Positions 11,901 to 23,500 of a DNA stretch of 59,981 nt are shown piece after piece. Position numbers and translations under genes: made by a program. A model generated the notes under the pieces. The model was not told the DNA's origin, made no database searches, and saw only the letters and a program-made list of their open reading frames with translations. Each line of letters opens with the position of its first letter. Position 1 is the first letter of the stretch. Source of the DNA: Saccoglossus kowalevskii (taxonomy: Eukaryota > Hemichordata > Enteropneusta > Harrimaniidae); assembly GCF_000003605.2 (NCBI RefSeq), contig NW_003155737.1:903129-963109 (forward strand), given 5' to 3'.

Positions 11901-14900
11901 ATTTGATTGAAAGCAATTGGTGTCAAACTGTATGCAGTTTGTAAAACTATTCAAACACATTTAACCACTTTAAACTCTTAATATTTATTGTGGGCTTGAT
12001 TTGTAACTACAGAAGATTTCCCCAAAATCTGAGATTCATGGATGATATTGGCAATAGAGGGTGTTTATACTTTTAGGGAAATAGCTTGCATGATTTGCAG
12101 TTGGATTGAATGTATTTCATTGTATATTCAATTGTCGCTAAAGGGATGAAACACTCAAAATTGCCAAATATAAACTTTAGTTTTCACATTATGTGCCTTT
12201 TTTTTCAAGTCAAGATTAAGTCATAAATTTATATTCCACAAGGTAAATCCTTGATAGATAAATAAGGATTTTAGGGGTTTTCCTACTTGTGATGCAATTG
12301 TAAACCTAGTCGTATTGTTATTGCTTAAAAGGAGTTTAAATAGATTAAGTGAAAAGCCATGTAACATTGTATTATATTGTTTAAATGGAGTGGTTGGCTG
12401 TCAAAGGGTGACCTACGAATTATACACCTTCAGTTAACCTTGAAACCTAATCACATACCTGTCAAAAACAAACAGCAGGTAGCCTTACATGAATAATAGT
12501 CTTAAATTACACTTCCCATTCTGGAGAATCAATATTCTGACAATTTAGTAACTAGGAGACATCATCCGACTGCAAGATAACTGATCAGTAGATTCTCTTC
12601 TTGTAACAGGTCAGCAAAACATTTGGTGAAAATGGGGTACCAAAAGTTAGCAGTGTGAAAATAAATGAGTATCTCTTTCAGTGATTAGAGGAATCACTTT
12701 GTTTATTTATTTATTCTTATTACTAAGCATTCAATAAGCTTTGTCCAATTATATTGGGTGCACATATTAACTGGGCATGCTGTAACCAAAACAACTATAA
12801 TGCAGACTGAACATCTGAGACGGGCAAAGAATGTTTGCTATTGTTAAAACCCAAATTTAAAATGGTCTCATTTGTTGTGAGGAAAGGTGATCACTGCTTG
12901 AATGTCTGGTAAACGTACATTCTCAGTTTGCAGAAAACACTGGTAAGAAACATTACCTTTGTTCACATTGTCAACTCCCTGTTCAAATACATACAGAGGT
13001 AAAAGCGAAAAGCTGAACTGTGGATATCATTTTGATATCTTATGGAATGTGAAATGGAAATCATGCGTAAATTGCAATTGAATAAATATCTTGAGAGGAT
13101 ATTAATATTCTTGTACACCAGCAAAAACATTTGTCAGGGGTAAATACTTTAGAGCGAAAGTGAATTTATAAATAGAGTATATTATCAATGTAACTTAGTG
13201 CAGGATGTTTATGCTAGGTATAAGCGACATTAAATCTTAAGATTGTAGTAAAAGCATGTATCTTATTCCAGCATTCCGCAATACTCTCGTTATTTGACGA
13301 CTTCTCTGAAGATTACTTTGTATTTTGGCATCAATCCGTAGTGTAATGAAATATAATAAAAGTAAAAGAACAGTAACCCTATACACATATTTTTGTAACT
13401 TTGCATAAAACTAAAACAAGAAAACATTGTGATAATTGGCTTCCACTTAATGCTTGACTGCTTGCAGGGCTTCTATTTTTTTTCAATGCATGTATTGAGC
13501 TTCTTGAGTTTCAGACCTCACACACAATGATCAACATTATTTTAACAGAAGCCAAAATAAAAATATTTTTCAGAAAAAAACTTTATGATGTACAAGCCTA
13601 CTTCTGTTCTAAGTTGTAAGCCAGAAAAACTCAAATTACCAAGTGTTTATCTGCATTTCTCAGGTACCTTAGTTTAATATATTCCTGGCATGTTGTTTTT
13701 GGATCAGGTGTATGTGTTGGAGTTGTGGCAATATACCTTTCGTGATAAATGAGGTAATCAAGCTACACTTCGAAACAAAGTGGATAACTAAGTGCTTAAC
13801 AAAGTGCTAGTAAGAGGTTGCTTCGAAAAACAATACGTGAAAACTATGAAATTCTATGTAAATGCCAAGTTACAAGGTGTCTATTTATACAGTTGACACT
13901 GGTAATGTCTAACATATTTGTCTGGTAGCCTTTATTTGATATTTCACTGTGTTTTTTATATGTTTTTTATATTTTATTTGTTAGTTGTCTAAGAGAGCTT
14001 GTTTGAACTAAATTAGATTGTCTGTTGATGCAAAATTTATAAAATTAAGATTCACTCCATCTGATGAGATTTCACCTTTAATTCAAAATACAGAGCTATA
14101 AAATTCGGGGAAGTTGTTCCTGTTTCACTGGCTCATTTTCATGACACATAAAAATATTAGAATGAATTTTCTTTTTCTCTTAGCAATATAGCAATAGCAA
14201 TATATAGCAAGTAGCAATATTATACACACTATTACACATAATCCAGCAAAAAAACAAATTCTATAATTGAAACAAATATTATCATACACCTTGTATTATC
14301 CGGCCTCGTAATGCTATGGGAAATGCACCCTCACATCAAGGCAATAATTTCCCGTATTACACCCAGCCCAGCGTGCCCAGCTTTCCTCAATCAAAACAAA
14401 ACAAGTCATTCTAAATTACGTTGTATGTTTGAGGTCACACCATGGTAAAATTGTAATTACACCTATAAGGTGTATGATGAAACCTTATGGACTGGATACA
14501 ACTTTTGCTAATTAAATAACAAATATTTAAATTAAAAAAATTATTTTAAAATTTATGCCATTTCTGAGAAATATATTTTAAATCGTAGTTTAAACATTTT
14601 ACATTCATGTGTGGGAAGTTTTAAAAGTTATTTTTGTCATAGTACTTTCAATTCAAGGAAAAAATAACAGATTGTTTTAAAAGCCTTGTTGTCATAACCA
14701 CCTGCGAAAATGTATTTAATTCAAACATGGTACAAATTTTATCATAATCCATTTCACAGAATAGAGTTTTTTAAGAATTAGTACTCTTCATAGTAGGAGC
14801 AGGGGAAAAACTAGTAAAAAATTGATTTGTCATTTAGAAATTCTCTAAAAGTTACTAAGCATGCTACTATAAAAACCTATACGTCATCTGAAAGCTTTGA

Positions 14901-16094
14901 TATAGTTAAATAATGCCTATGCCATACTAATGTTTGTCTTGGAAATTACCTGATGGATTGCTAGTAGCATGTCAGAAGGCAGTGAAAGAAAAACAAGAGG
15001 CACATACTCCTCCAGCCTACAGCTTTACGAACATCCTGTGTAATTCACAGGTCATTCATGTGTTTCAATAGTCAGAATAGTCAAACAAGTATAATAGCAG
15101 TCAGTTAATCTCTTAGACAAACATTGGTATATAATATCCACTACTACCTTTGCCTATATCTAAGCTTTCAAATAATCTGTAGGTTTTTATAGTAGCATGT
15201 AACTTTTAGAGAATGTCTGATCACAGATCAATTTTTTAACTTGATTTTCCCCTGTAGCAGAAATTCATCAGTTTTAAAAGGGGCAAAAATACAGTTTTCA
15301 GGAAGACTTTTTAATGGGTTTGATTAAATTTCCACAATATTTTCTATCATAACATACTCATGTTGCTCATTAAAACTTGTTGCAGGTTGTGATGTGAATG
15401 GACAGAATTACAATGGCAATACTGCATTACATAGAGCTGCAATGAAGGGCAATCCTGTACTCATTAAAACTCTTCTAGATTATGGTAAGATTCTGATTGT
15501 CAATATTTATATCTCAATATGTGTATTTAATCATTAGTATATTAATTGCTATGTATTCATTCTTAGATGCAGATCCTTATATAAGTAATAATGAATTGAT
15601 TTTGCCTATTGACTGTGCCATCAATGCAGGTAAGACACATTAACTTATTTTAAAGTTGCACTCTCTGATGGTATATTTAGATTTATGTGTGAATATGCAT
15701 GAATTGACATTTAAGTTTCAATAACTTCAGCAAGTTCATTGGTAGAAATACTCATTGCATTAAATTTGCATAACGTATTTGATACAATAAAAATATGTTT
15801 GTAAAAAATCACCAATATATAGTTAAATAATAATAAAATCTTTGTATAATAGATTTAATATATTTTAACATTGGTAGAATAAAAGAGAATTTTAAATTAA
15901 TATTAAATTTTATTGTTATTGCAGGACATATTGGAGTAGCCCAGATATTAAAAATTAATATCATCAGTGAGAATGATGAAGATGGTGACTCCCCTTACAC
16001 ACCCACAAGAATAAAACTTGGCTTACAAAGTCCACCATACAAGAACCACCTTGTGGAATCCACATTTCATCACAAAAAAGTGATTCTTTCCTAA
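5986..16094 (+). CDS. Ankyrin-repeat membrane protein (nine coding exons)
   Basis: Coding exons, each with AG and GT borders and matching phases: 5986-6190, 6968-7066, 7366-7427, 8556-8660, 9363-9414, 10499-10615, 15386-15484, 15567-15629 and 15925-16094. They join into 323 codons plus stop. Residues 1-68 are an unrecognised N-terminal part (MILPWIWIEEHFQFC). Residues 77-100 (GWINFIAIMLFMLFIVCIFK and on) form one membrane helix followed by basic RKKK. Residues ~125-290 are about five ankyrin repeats, with NGNTALHRAAMKGN and GHTELVKFLVEE as the clearest. The last ~35 residues are a polar tail. The basic flank suggests the ankyrin part is cytosolic. Start: first ATG after an acceptor at 5975; upstream exons are probably non-coding. 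I do not recognise a named orthologue; ankyrin repeats bind proteins, but the partner is unknown. Confidence 0.82.
6230..6480. repeat. Intronic dispersed element with GGGGGTCCAGGGGC core
   Basis: The intron between coding exons 1 and 2 of the ankyrin gene contains CTAGGGGGTCCAGGGGCATA, then runs such as GAGGGGCAAATTTTGC and GAGGGGACGATGCCCCC. The G/C-run layout, unlike the AT-rich surroundings, suggests an inserted repetitive element. No terminal repeats or coding potential were found. The remainder of the intron (to 6967) shows nothing notable. Confidence 0.35.
10640..11060. repeat. Diverged copy of dispersed repeat family
   Basis: This lies in the large ankyrin-gene intron (10616-15385). 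The part around 10745-10800 (CTTCTAGTCAGTCATTTTGA, then ACCTGACATGCATCAAGAAT) corresponds to the segment near 3310-3370. The tail near 10990-11040, with AGATACAGGTGTGGACACAA, may correspond to that near 3515-3560. It is strongly diverged and non-coding. Confidence 0.4.
11556..11588. repeat. Short CAAT microsatellite
   Basis: A tetranucleotide run of (TCAA)n changes to CAAGCAAGCAAG at its right end. It lies in the 4.8-kb intron of the ankyrin gene. The rest of that intron (about 11600-15380) contains no exon that I can support. Confidence 0.8.
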
Positions 16095-19000
16095 AAACAA
16101 CAGATTTATTACCGAGTACTAGTGTATGTTGTTACTTGCATTTCAAAGTACATTGCCATTGACGTCATACAAAGGTAGAGTGAAGTTTCATGCTTCTTTA
16201 TCATGCACAGGGTTAAATAAATACTATAAATCTATTTTGCAAATTATGTTTAAGTAGGATAAGAAATACACTAGATTTTTATTAGTTATGTGATTTTAAA
16301 TTAGTGGTAAAAACTTGCTTATTATTCATATACTTCAATGTTGAATGTTTCACTACCATTGTAGAGAGTTTAAAACAGGGATACATGTTGAACCACTTTC
16401 AATTTCAAGTTTCTATTTAACTGTCTGTTTATGTCAGTCAGGATTATTTCGTTCATATTTTTCACTAGAACATATTCAATTGTTATATTCATATAAGCAA
16501 ATGATGAAACAGTGAAACAGTTACTTTAAAGGGTGGAGGCTGTTGCGAAAGACAAATATAATGAAAACACAATGAAAGATCTTATAGTTTGGATGTGGAA
16601 CATTGCTATTATGCATATATTTCCAAATGTTCAAATGAAATATGATTAATTATTTATTTTAGTTTATGTTTAGTCCCCAATTGGAACAATAGTAGTTGTT
16701 GGTATGAACATTGATAGTAGTTTTAAGCATACTGATGTTTTTTGGATGACTGGTTGCTTGGGGATATTGAAAGACTGCAAACTGAACACAGAAAATATTT
16801 GTGTCTTCAATCCCTTTCATGTCTAGCAAAATACAATGTGCTTCTCATGCATGTCATTTGAGGATAAACTTGAAGTGAAAGATTTCTGGGGAAACGGTTC
16901 AACATCAAGTTTCAGACAATAATTATATTATTTAGTACTATTTAGAGACACATTTTATTTTGTATACACCTGTATATCCAGACGGTAATGTTGTGTGATT
17001 ACATTCACAATGAATTGTAACATAATGATTAACAATATCTAGTTGTCCAGTCCAATAAGATTTTGTATTTCGAATGCAGAAGCCAAATTTTGTCATCTTT
17101 CACAAAATCAATCTGAATGTTTGGGAGCTACAACGTCAGTGTTAGTCATGTTTGGATGTGCTTTTCAAATAAAGTTAAACCTCAAAAGTATGTTACAGTC
17201 GTTACAATGGCATTTCGAACGTAAATGATGTCTTTTTTTAAATTTTTAACATTGTCCCGATTGTTATCAGTTCGCAACTTTGTAGGCAACCAGTGTCGCT
17301 GGAATAGAATCACATCTGCCAGATTACTATGTAGGCGATGGAAGTTTTAGTAGAACCTTAGTTTAATATTATTCTTTGTACAACTCTATGCGCTCAAGTG
17401 TATAACACGATGCTCAACTTTGGACACACTGTAAAACCACCAGTTCGAAACAAGCAGACGCTGCAGACTTTGAAGCACCTACTGCATTTCAAATGTCACC
17501 TAATGACAATTTTTTGTGCGGAGTGCAATCTCTTGTCGACTTCGTAACAGGGTGGCAGCAAGTGAAGTGGGTTATACCATGTAAACTCTGTGCATGCACA
17601 TGTATGGACGGCGACACCAAGTCTGTTCACAATGTTGCAAACCTGACAACATGCGGGACAATGTCTATAAATTCGCTAGTAATGTTAGAAACCAGTGTTC
17701 AGGTAACATTTCGCCGAAGCTCTGTTATAACGCCAGTAAAACCTGTATTTTTTTTTCAGCAACGATGTACGTACTATGGTAACACTACATTGGACGATGT
17801 TAATAGTAATTTATGTATTTATGTTTATGGTTATCCCAAAAGAGAAAACGAAAACTAGTTTTCGTATTTTGTTACCCCATGACAAAAGTTGTTGTCCCGG
17901 ACAACCGCCCATTTCTGTCCCTGATTGTTGCTTTGTTTAATATATCGTAAGGACCACTTACACTGTTATTCAATGTGTAATGATATTTACATCTTTATTC
18001 ACTTTTATAAATATATAGTGGTGTGTATATTAGGAGTCATTAAAAGTGTTCTGCGACAACACTGGTGTATTTTGTTGCTATACCCGAGTTGAATAAAACT
18101 GACAGAAAGAAAACCTTGCGTGATTAGTTTTGTCCCTTTATATACCGTGTCATGGGATATTTCAGTTAGCAAACATTCCTATTTGAAGTTTCCTATTTTT
18201 CTGAAAACCTTTTCATGTTTGCTACATTTCCACCATACCGCATGGATATCTAGACAAGTTGGCGTTCTGTTTCTTTGTACTTCCAAACTCAAAATACAAG
18301 AAATGTCTGGACCATGTTGCGGCGCTTGCATACTTAAAACCCCGTGCTTCTGGAGGATTTCGCCGACATATGTAGATGTATGCGCAAGTTTTTGAAGTTG
18401 CCATATCAATCGCGAATTGTGATATTTTTTTTATTATTCGTCGTCTATATTCGGTTTGTAGAAATACTCATTATACAGACAGGATACCTTTGGTGTAAGT
18501 GAGTAGTTTACGTTGGGAGAGAACCAACATGAACACGATATTGATTTGAAGCGTAAAGTTCTGATAAACAACCTGTTTTACGACAACAAACACCTGCTGA
18601 ACAACTCGGCTGTGTTAACGTGTCATGTGTGTAAACTGTTGCGCAGCTACCCCTGAAACACGTTCAGAGGTTACTTATATTATGTGAAACTAACAGAACC
18701 CCTAAACTAAGTGCTATGATGACAAGTATGTTTATCCATCACTATTGGTTTTATAAAGTCGTGATTTATATAGGAAGTCATGCGTGATGGAGGCAAAGAG
18801 TGGATTCTGTTTGATCCTCTCTAAACTGAGGGCAGATTGTTATGATCCGCATAACCCAGTACTCGGACTTAGCACACGACAGTGTTCTCGTGTATCATAT
18901 CAACTTTATTGGAAACAAAGTGGCTGGACTTTGTTTCACGTCAGTTGAGTCAGTCGATCTGGTCTAAATTACAAAGGCCTCGTGTGGATTGTTTTCATGT

Positions 19001-20086
19001 ACACGATTATAGCGTAGTCCATTATTAAACCATATTCAGAATTTTGTTTGGTGACGTCTGGCAGTATATCACATGGAAACTTGGAAAAAGACGGAATTTG
19101 TTGTTAATAAAGTCATTGAATGAATAGGTGTTTGGGATGGCGAAAGATGTTCAGTAGTTTTGGCACTTATTTTGGTATGACGTAACGTATAAGTGACCAT
19201 GATATGGTTTGTCGTATATGATCACTGAGATTTAACGTATTACTCATCTCTACCCTCCACAAATAAATGGTTCATCCCTTTGTAGCACTTGTTCCTATCA
19301 AGTGTCACGGCAGTGTCAGTTAGTGTAGCATACTTAGTACATGGAAAAGCGACCGCCCAGCTCTGTCAGAAATTAAAACTCCCAAGACGAGCGCCAGCAG
19401 AGTCTGACATCAATGCGTTTTACTGATAGATATAGTCTTTCATATGCGTGGACTGCGAAACATGCCTTGTAAGAAAAGTAGGTGGGTAAACATGATCTAA
19501 ACCACGTCATCCCGTCAGCAGTCACCAGTAGTCGGCATAGGATGTAATACACACAAGTTTCTACCACCTGCTAGTCTACAGGGTTTACTTTTCCGTGCAT
19601 ATCCTGATACGTCCTTCGACTGAAACACCGAAGTGTTCTGTGTCAACTTTGTACTAGCCTCAACCAAGCATATATTTGGTATGTTTTAGAAGACCTCAGA
19701 AGAATTAACGATTTCCCCTGATTACTTTCGGAGTTACCTCCATATGTTATACCCCAGAAAAGGTTGGTAGTGCTTTGATCCGTTTTATGAGTATAGTATT
19801 TGCTGTTATTTTATTTAGACAAGGCACTTATAGAATGGCATGTTACTCAAAATGCATATTTCATCGTCTGCAAACCTTCGTTTTTTATTCATTTATTTAG
19901 TTGTTTTGACATTTTCGAATCTAGAACTTTTTGTGAAACAAATCTAAAAGTTGTGTGTTTGCTTTAACTGTTACGACAAACAGTACTACAGCTACTTTGA
20001 GTATTGAGCTACGTCATAGCTGTCATCATGGAGAGTGGTATTCGTGTTTGCCTCGTACATAACTTGGGTGTATTTTGTTTTTACAG
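16095..20086. other. 3' UTR and intergenic region, no supported gene
   Basis: The left part is presumably the 3' UTR of the ankyrin gene. From about 17.2 kb the base composition changes to noticeably more CpG-rich sequence. A plus-strand open frame at 17493-17858 (121 codons) and frames on both strands at 18120-18409 lack family resemblance. The right part must contain the promoter and probably a non-coding first exon of the giant gene, because an acceptor-like TTTTTACAG ends at 20086. A possible partner donor TTTG/GTATGT lies at 19680. No TATA box was identified. Confidence 0.45.
16216..16221 (+). terminator. Candidate poly(A) signal of the ankyrin gene
   Basis: AATAAA lies 122 bases after the stop codon of the ankyrin-repeat gene. 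A second AATAAA at 17168-17173 would give a 1.1-kb 3' UTR. Sequence alone does not decide between them. Confidence 0.35.
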
Positions 20087-20123
20087 CTTCGCATACCAAG
20101 ACTAGGTGATGGCTTGAAACAAC
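20087..20123 (+). promoter_or_regulatory. 5' leader with two-codon upstream ORF
   Basis: After a likely acceptor at 20086, the leader contains ATGGCTTGA (20109-20117), a complete start-Ala-stop frame. It sits in a strong context (G at -3, G at +4) and ends six bases before the main ATG at 20124, itself in strong context (A at -3, G at +4). If transcribed, this could reduce or tune translation of the giant protein. Its presence in the mature mRNA depends on the inferred acceptor. Confidence 0.4.
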
Positions 20124-20529
20124 ATGGCTAACATATGGTCTACAGTTTTACTATTAGGTTGCATTGTGAGCATTGCCAATGCAAAGTTGTATGCCACTTT
20201 GAATGGATCGAATGGCGTTCTTGAAAACTCAACAGCGCTTGAACTATCCGAAGGAGAGACGTTTCAATACTACTTACAAATCGAGGAGCAATACCTGGAA
20301 AATGTTATTCTCAAGCCACGTGAGCCTTCCCTGCTACTCACAACGCTGGTAGATACGTTTTCCCTTCACAACGACCATACTGTAAAGTTTAATATCACTG
20401 CGTTGGATGACGACGTTCCACGCATGTCGCCCTATCGAGCCCACGTGGATATATATGCCGGAGGGAACAGCGAACACGAACTGGTGATAACGGGCACAAT
20501 CGTAGTTTGGATTCGTGATAACGACCATG
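20124..20529 (+). CDS. Giant protein exon 1: signal peptide and N-terminal domain
   Basis: MANIWSTVLLLGCIVSIANA is a clear signal peptide, with predicted cleavage before KLYATLNG. The following ~115 residues include FQYYLQIEEQYLEN, FNITALDDDVPRMSP and VVWIRDNDHG. The last resembles the end strand of a beta-sandwich domain (Calx-beta or Ig-like), but I cannot name the family. Donor CATG/GTACGT; the exon ends in phase 1. Confidence 0.8.
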
Positions 20530-23500
20530 GTACGTATCAACAATTTATATCAACGTATCAACAGTTATACATATAGGATATGTATTTTATTGTGACACAC
20601 TCCCAAAGTTCTGTTCTTGGGCGACATTTTTGTTAGGTTATTAGGACATAGTTACGGAAATTAAATTAGTGACGGTATGCTGCGAAGCTCATGATTGTGT
20701 CTCATGTCTTTACGACTAAAAATAACTCGCATCATGCAACTCAAATTCTTCAACAAATGAAAAAGACTTCCAGCCCACAATATCTAAGAGGCGGAGGTTA
20801 GCTACGGAATAGAAAACAACAACAACGTGACCCGTTAAACATATACATTAAAATAGTAGCTATAACTTGTTCTCTGGATATGTTAATTTAAGAGCCATAT
20901 AATGTTTGATTTAGGACCGTTTGTTCGATATAAAAGTTAGGGTGTCATAGGGTGAATAATGCGATAGTTATTGAAGTCGCGGACAAAACTGCCGTATACA
21001 TTTTTACTACTTCGTATTTATATATTGTTTTTAGAGATTCTCGTAAAATTGGCACTGTATTTTTACCAGATGACAGGGGCTAAAAGTTTATCTCAGCTTG
21101 TAACTTTACACCCACTTTTTAGGCCCGTTTGGAAAATCGCTAGCCTGTTTACACCATTCGGAAGACGATATAAATCTTCGATGTCAAGATCTGTTTAGAT
21201 TCCCTGGTGTTTTATTTTTAGAACGTGGGATGGTGTTGTGTATGCCAAGAAAGTCGTGAAGGTTGTCGAGATAGACTGGTGCGGTCGATGCGTCAAACTA
21301 ACTACATTAACATGCTTTTAACATATATAACTGCTATTAAGGTGATAAAATAAAAGCAATTTATTTTCAGTTAAATAGTGCAAAGTAATGGCATGGAGTA
21401 TAAACAATTCGGATAGGATACGCGGGTGAATGTTCAAAATGCACAGTATTAAATAAATTATCGGTAATTGCTGCATGGACCGATACATAAATAATAAAGT
21501 AGGTATAAGTAATCACATCAATGAATACTGATCCTAAATAACTAGACGTTGTCAAAATATACTTGGAGTTTTGGCAACAGACGAACCGCTGGTTTACAGA
21601 GCCATGAATGATGTTATCAAGCGCACAGTAGGAAAATGTTGACTGCTGATAACATGCGAGAGTAAACAGAAACGCCAATTTCGTGCAGTCTTTGACATTT
21701 TAAGCATATACAATTCCTATGTTTTGAATGGTTTAGTAGTTAATCACATGCGCAGTCTCATGCACGTACACAATCATAAAGGAAAGTTTGTATAGTTATT
21801 TTCCAAACCCATTACCTTTTATGAGATGGCATTATGGAAACTCTATAAATTGTTTATTTTAAAGTCTGGTGGATCAATCAAAAACAAATGTGATTTTTAA
21901 AATAATCGCGGTCATGTAATGACAATGAGCTTGAAACTAAAAAATCAAACAAAAAAAGATCCACAGAAAAAATGAGTAAACCAAGAAAACGACGAGCACA
22001 TTGAATACTATAAGTGAACTCAGAAAACGAATCATATATGCAAAAACAATTTGTGAACCTGTAAAAAGACATAAACCTGTGAATGGGTGAATCCAGAAGG
22101 GTGGACCCAGAAAACAATTCAAACCTGCAGAAACGGTGAATGAAATAAGAAATTAAACTAAGCCCATGTAATCGAGAACCCAGAGAAAAGGATATAAATT
22201 TGTAGAAACAATAAGTGAAAGTAGAAAATGGCAAGCCTGTCAATACAATAGAACGATTTAGACCCGCATAAGCAATGAGTGAACCCAGAAAACGATATAG
22301 ACATGAAGTAACAATGAGTGAACCCCAAAAACGATATAGACATGTAGTAACAATGAGTTAACCCAGAAAACGATAGAGACATGCACTAACAATAAGTGAA
22401 CCAGAAAACGATATAGACATGTAGTAACAATGAGTGAACCCAGAAAACGATATAGGCATGTAGTAACAATGAGTGAACCCAGAAAACGATATAGACATGT
22501 AGTAACAATGAGTGAACCCAGAAAACGATATAGGCATGTAGTAACAATGAGTGAACCCAGAAAAAGATATAGACATGTAGTAACAATGAGTGCACCCAGA
22601 AAACGATATAGACATGTAGTAACAATGAGTGAACCCAGAAAAAGATATAGACATGTAGTAACAATGAGTGAACCCAGAAAACGATATAGACATGTACTAA
22701 CAATGAGTGAACCCAGAAAAAGATATAGACATGTAGTAACAATGAGTGAACCCAGAAAACGATATAGACAATGTAGTAACAATGAGTGAACCAGAAAACG
22801 ATATAGACATGTAGTAACAATGAGTAAACCAGAAAACGATATAGACATGTACTAACAATGAGTGAATCCAGAAAACGATATAGACATGTAGTAACAATGA
22901 GTGAACCCAGAAAACAATATAGACATGTACTAACAATGAGTGAACCAGAAAACGATATAGACATCTACTAACAATAAGTGAACCAGAAAACGATATAGAC
23001 ATCTACTAACAATAAGTGAACCCAGAAAACGATATAGACATGTAGTAACAATGAGTGAACCAGAAAACGATATAGACATGTAGTAACAATGACTGAACCC
23101 AGAAAACGATATAGACATGTAGTAACAATGAGTAAACCCAGAACACGATATACACATGTACATAGTAACAATGAGTGAACCCAGAAAACTATATACACAT
23201 GTAGTAACAATGACTGAACCCAGAAAACGATATAGACATGCAGTAACAATGAGTAAACCCAGAAAACGATATAGACATGTAGTAACAATGAGTGAACCCA
23301 GAAAACGATATAGACATGTAGTAACAATGAGTAAACCCAGAAAACGATATAGACATGTAGTAACAATGAATGAACCCAGAAAACGATATAGACATGTAGT
23401 AACAATGACTGAACCCAGAAAACGATATAGACATGTAGTAAGAATGAGTGAACCCAGAAAACGATATAGACATGTAGTAAGAATGAGTGGACCCTCGACA

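Noticed and set aside
17493-17858. Plus-strand 121-codon Cys-containing open frame
   Set aside because: No family resemblance, signal peptide or joining exons seen. Length is compatible with chance in this less AT-rich stretch.
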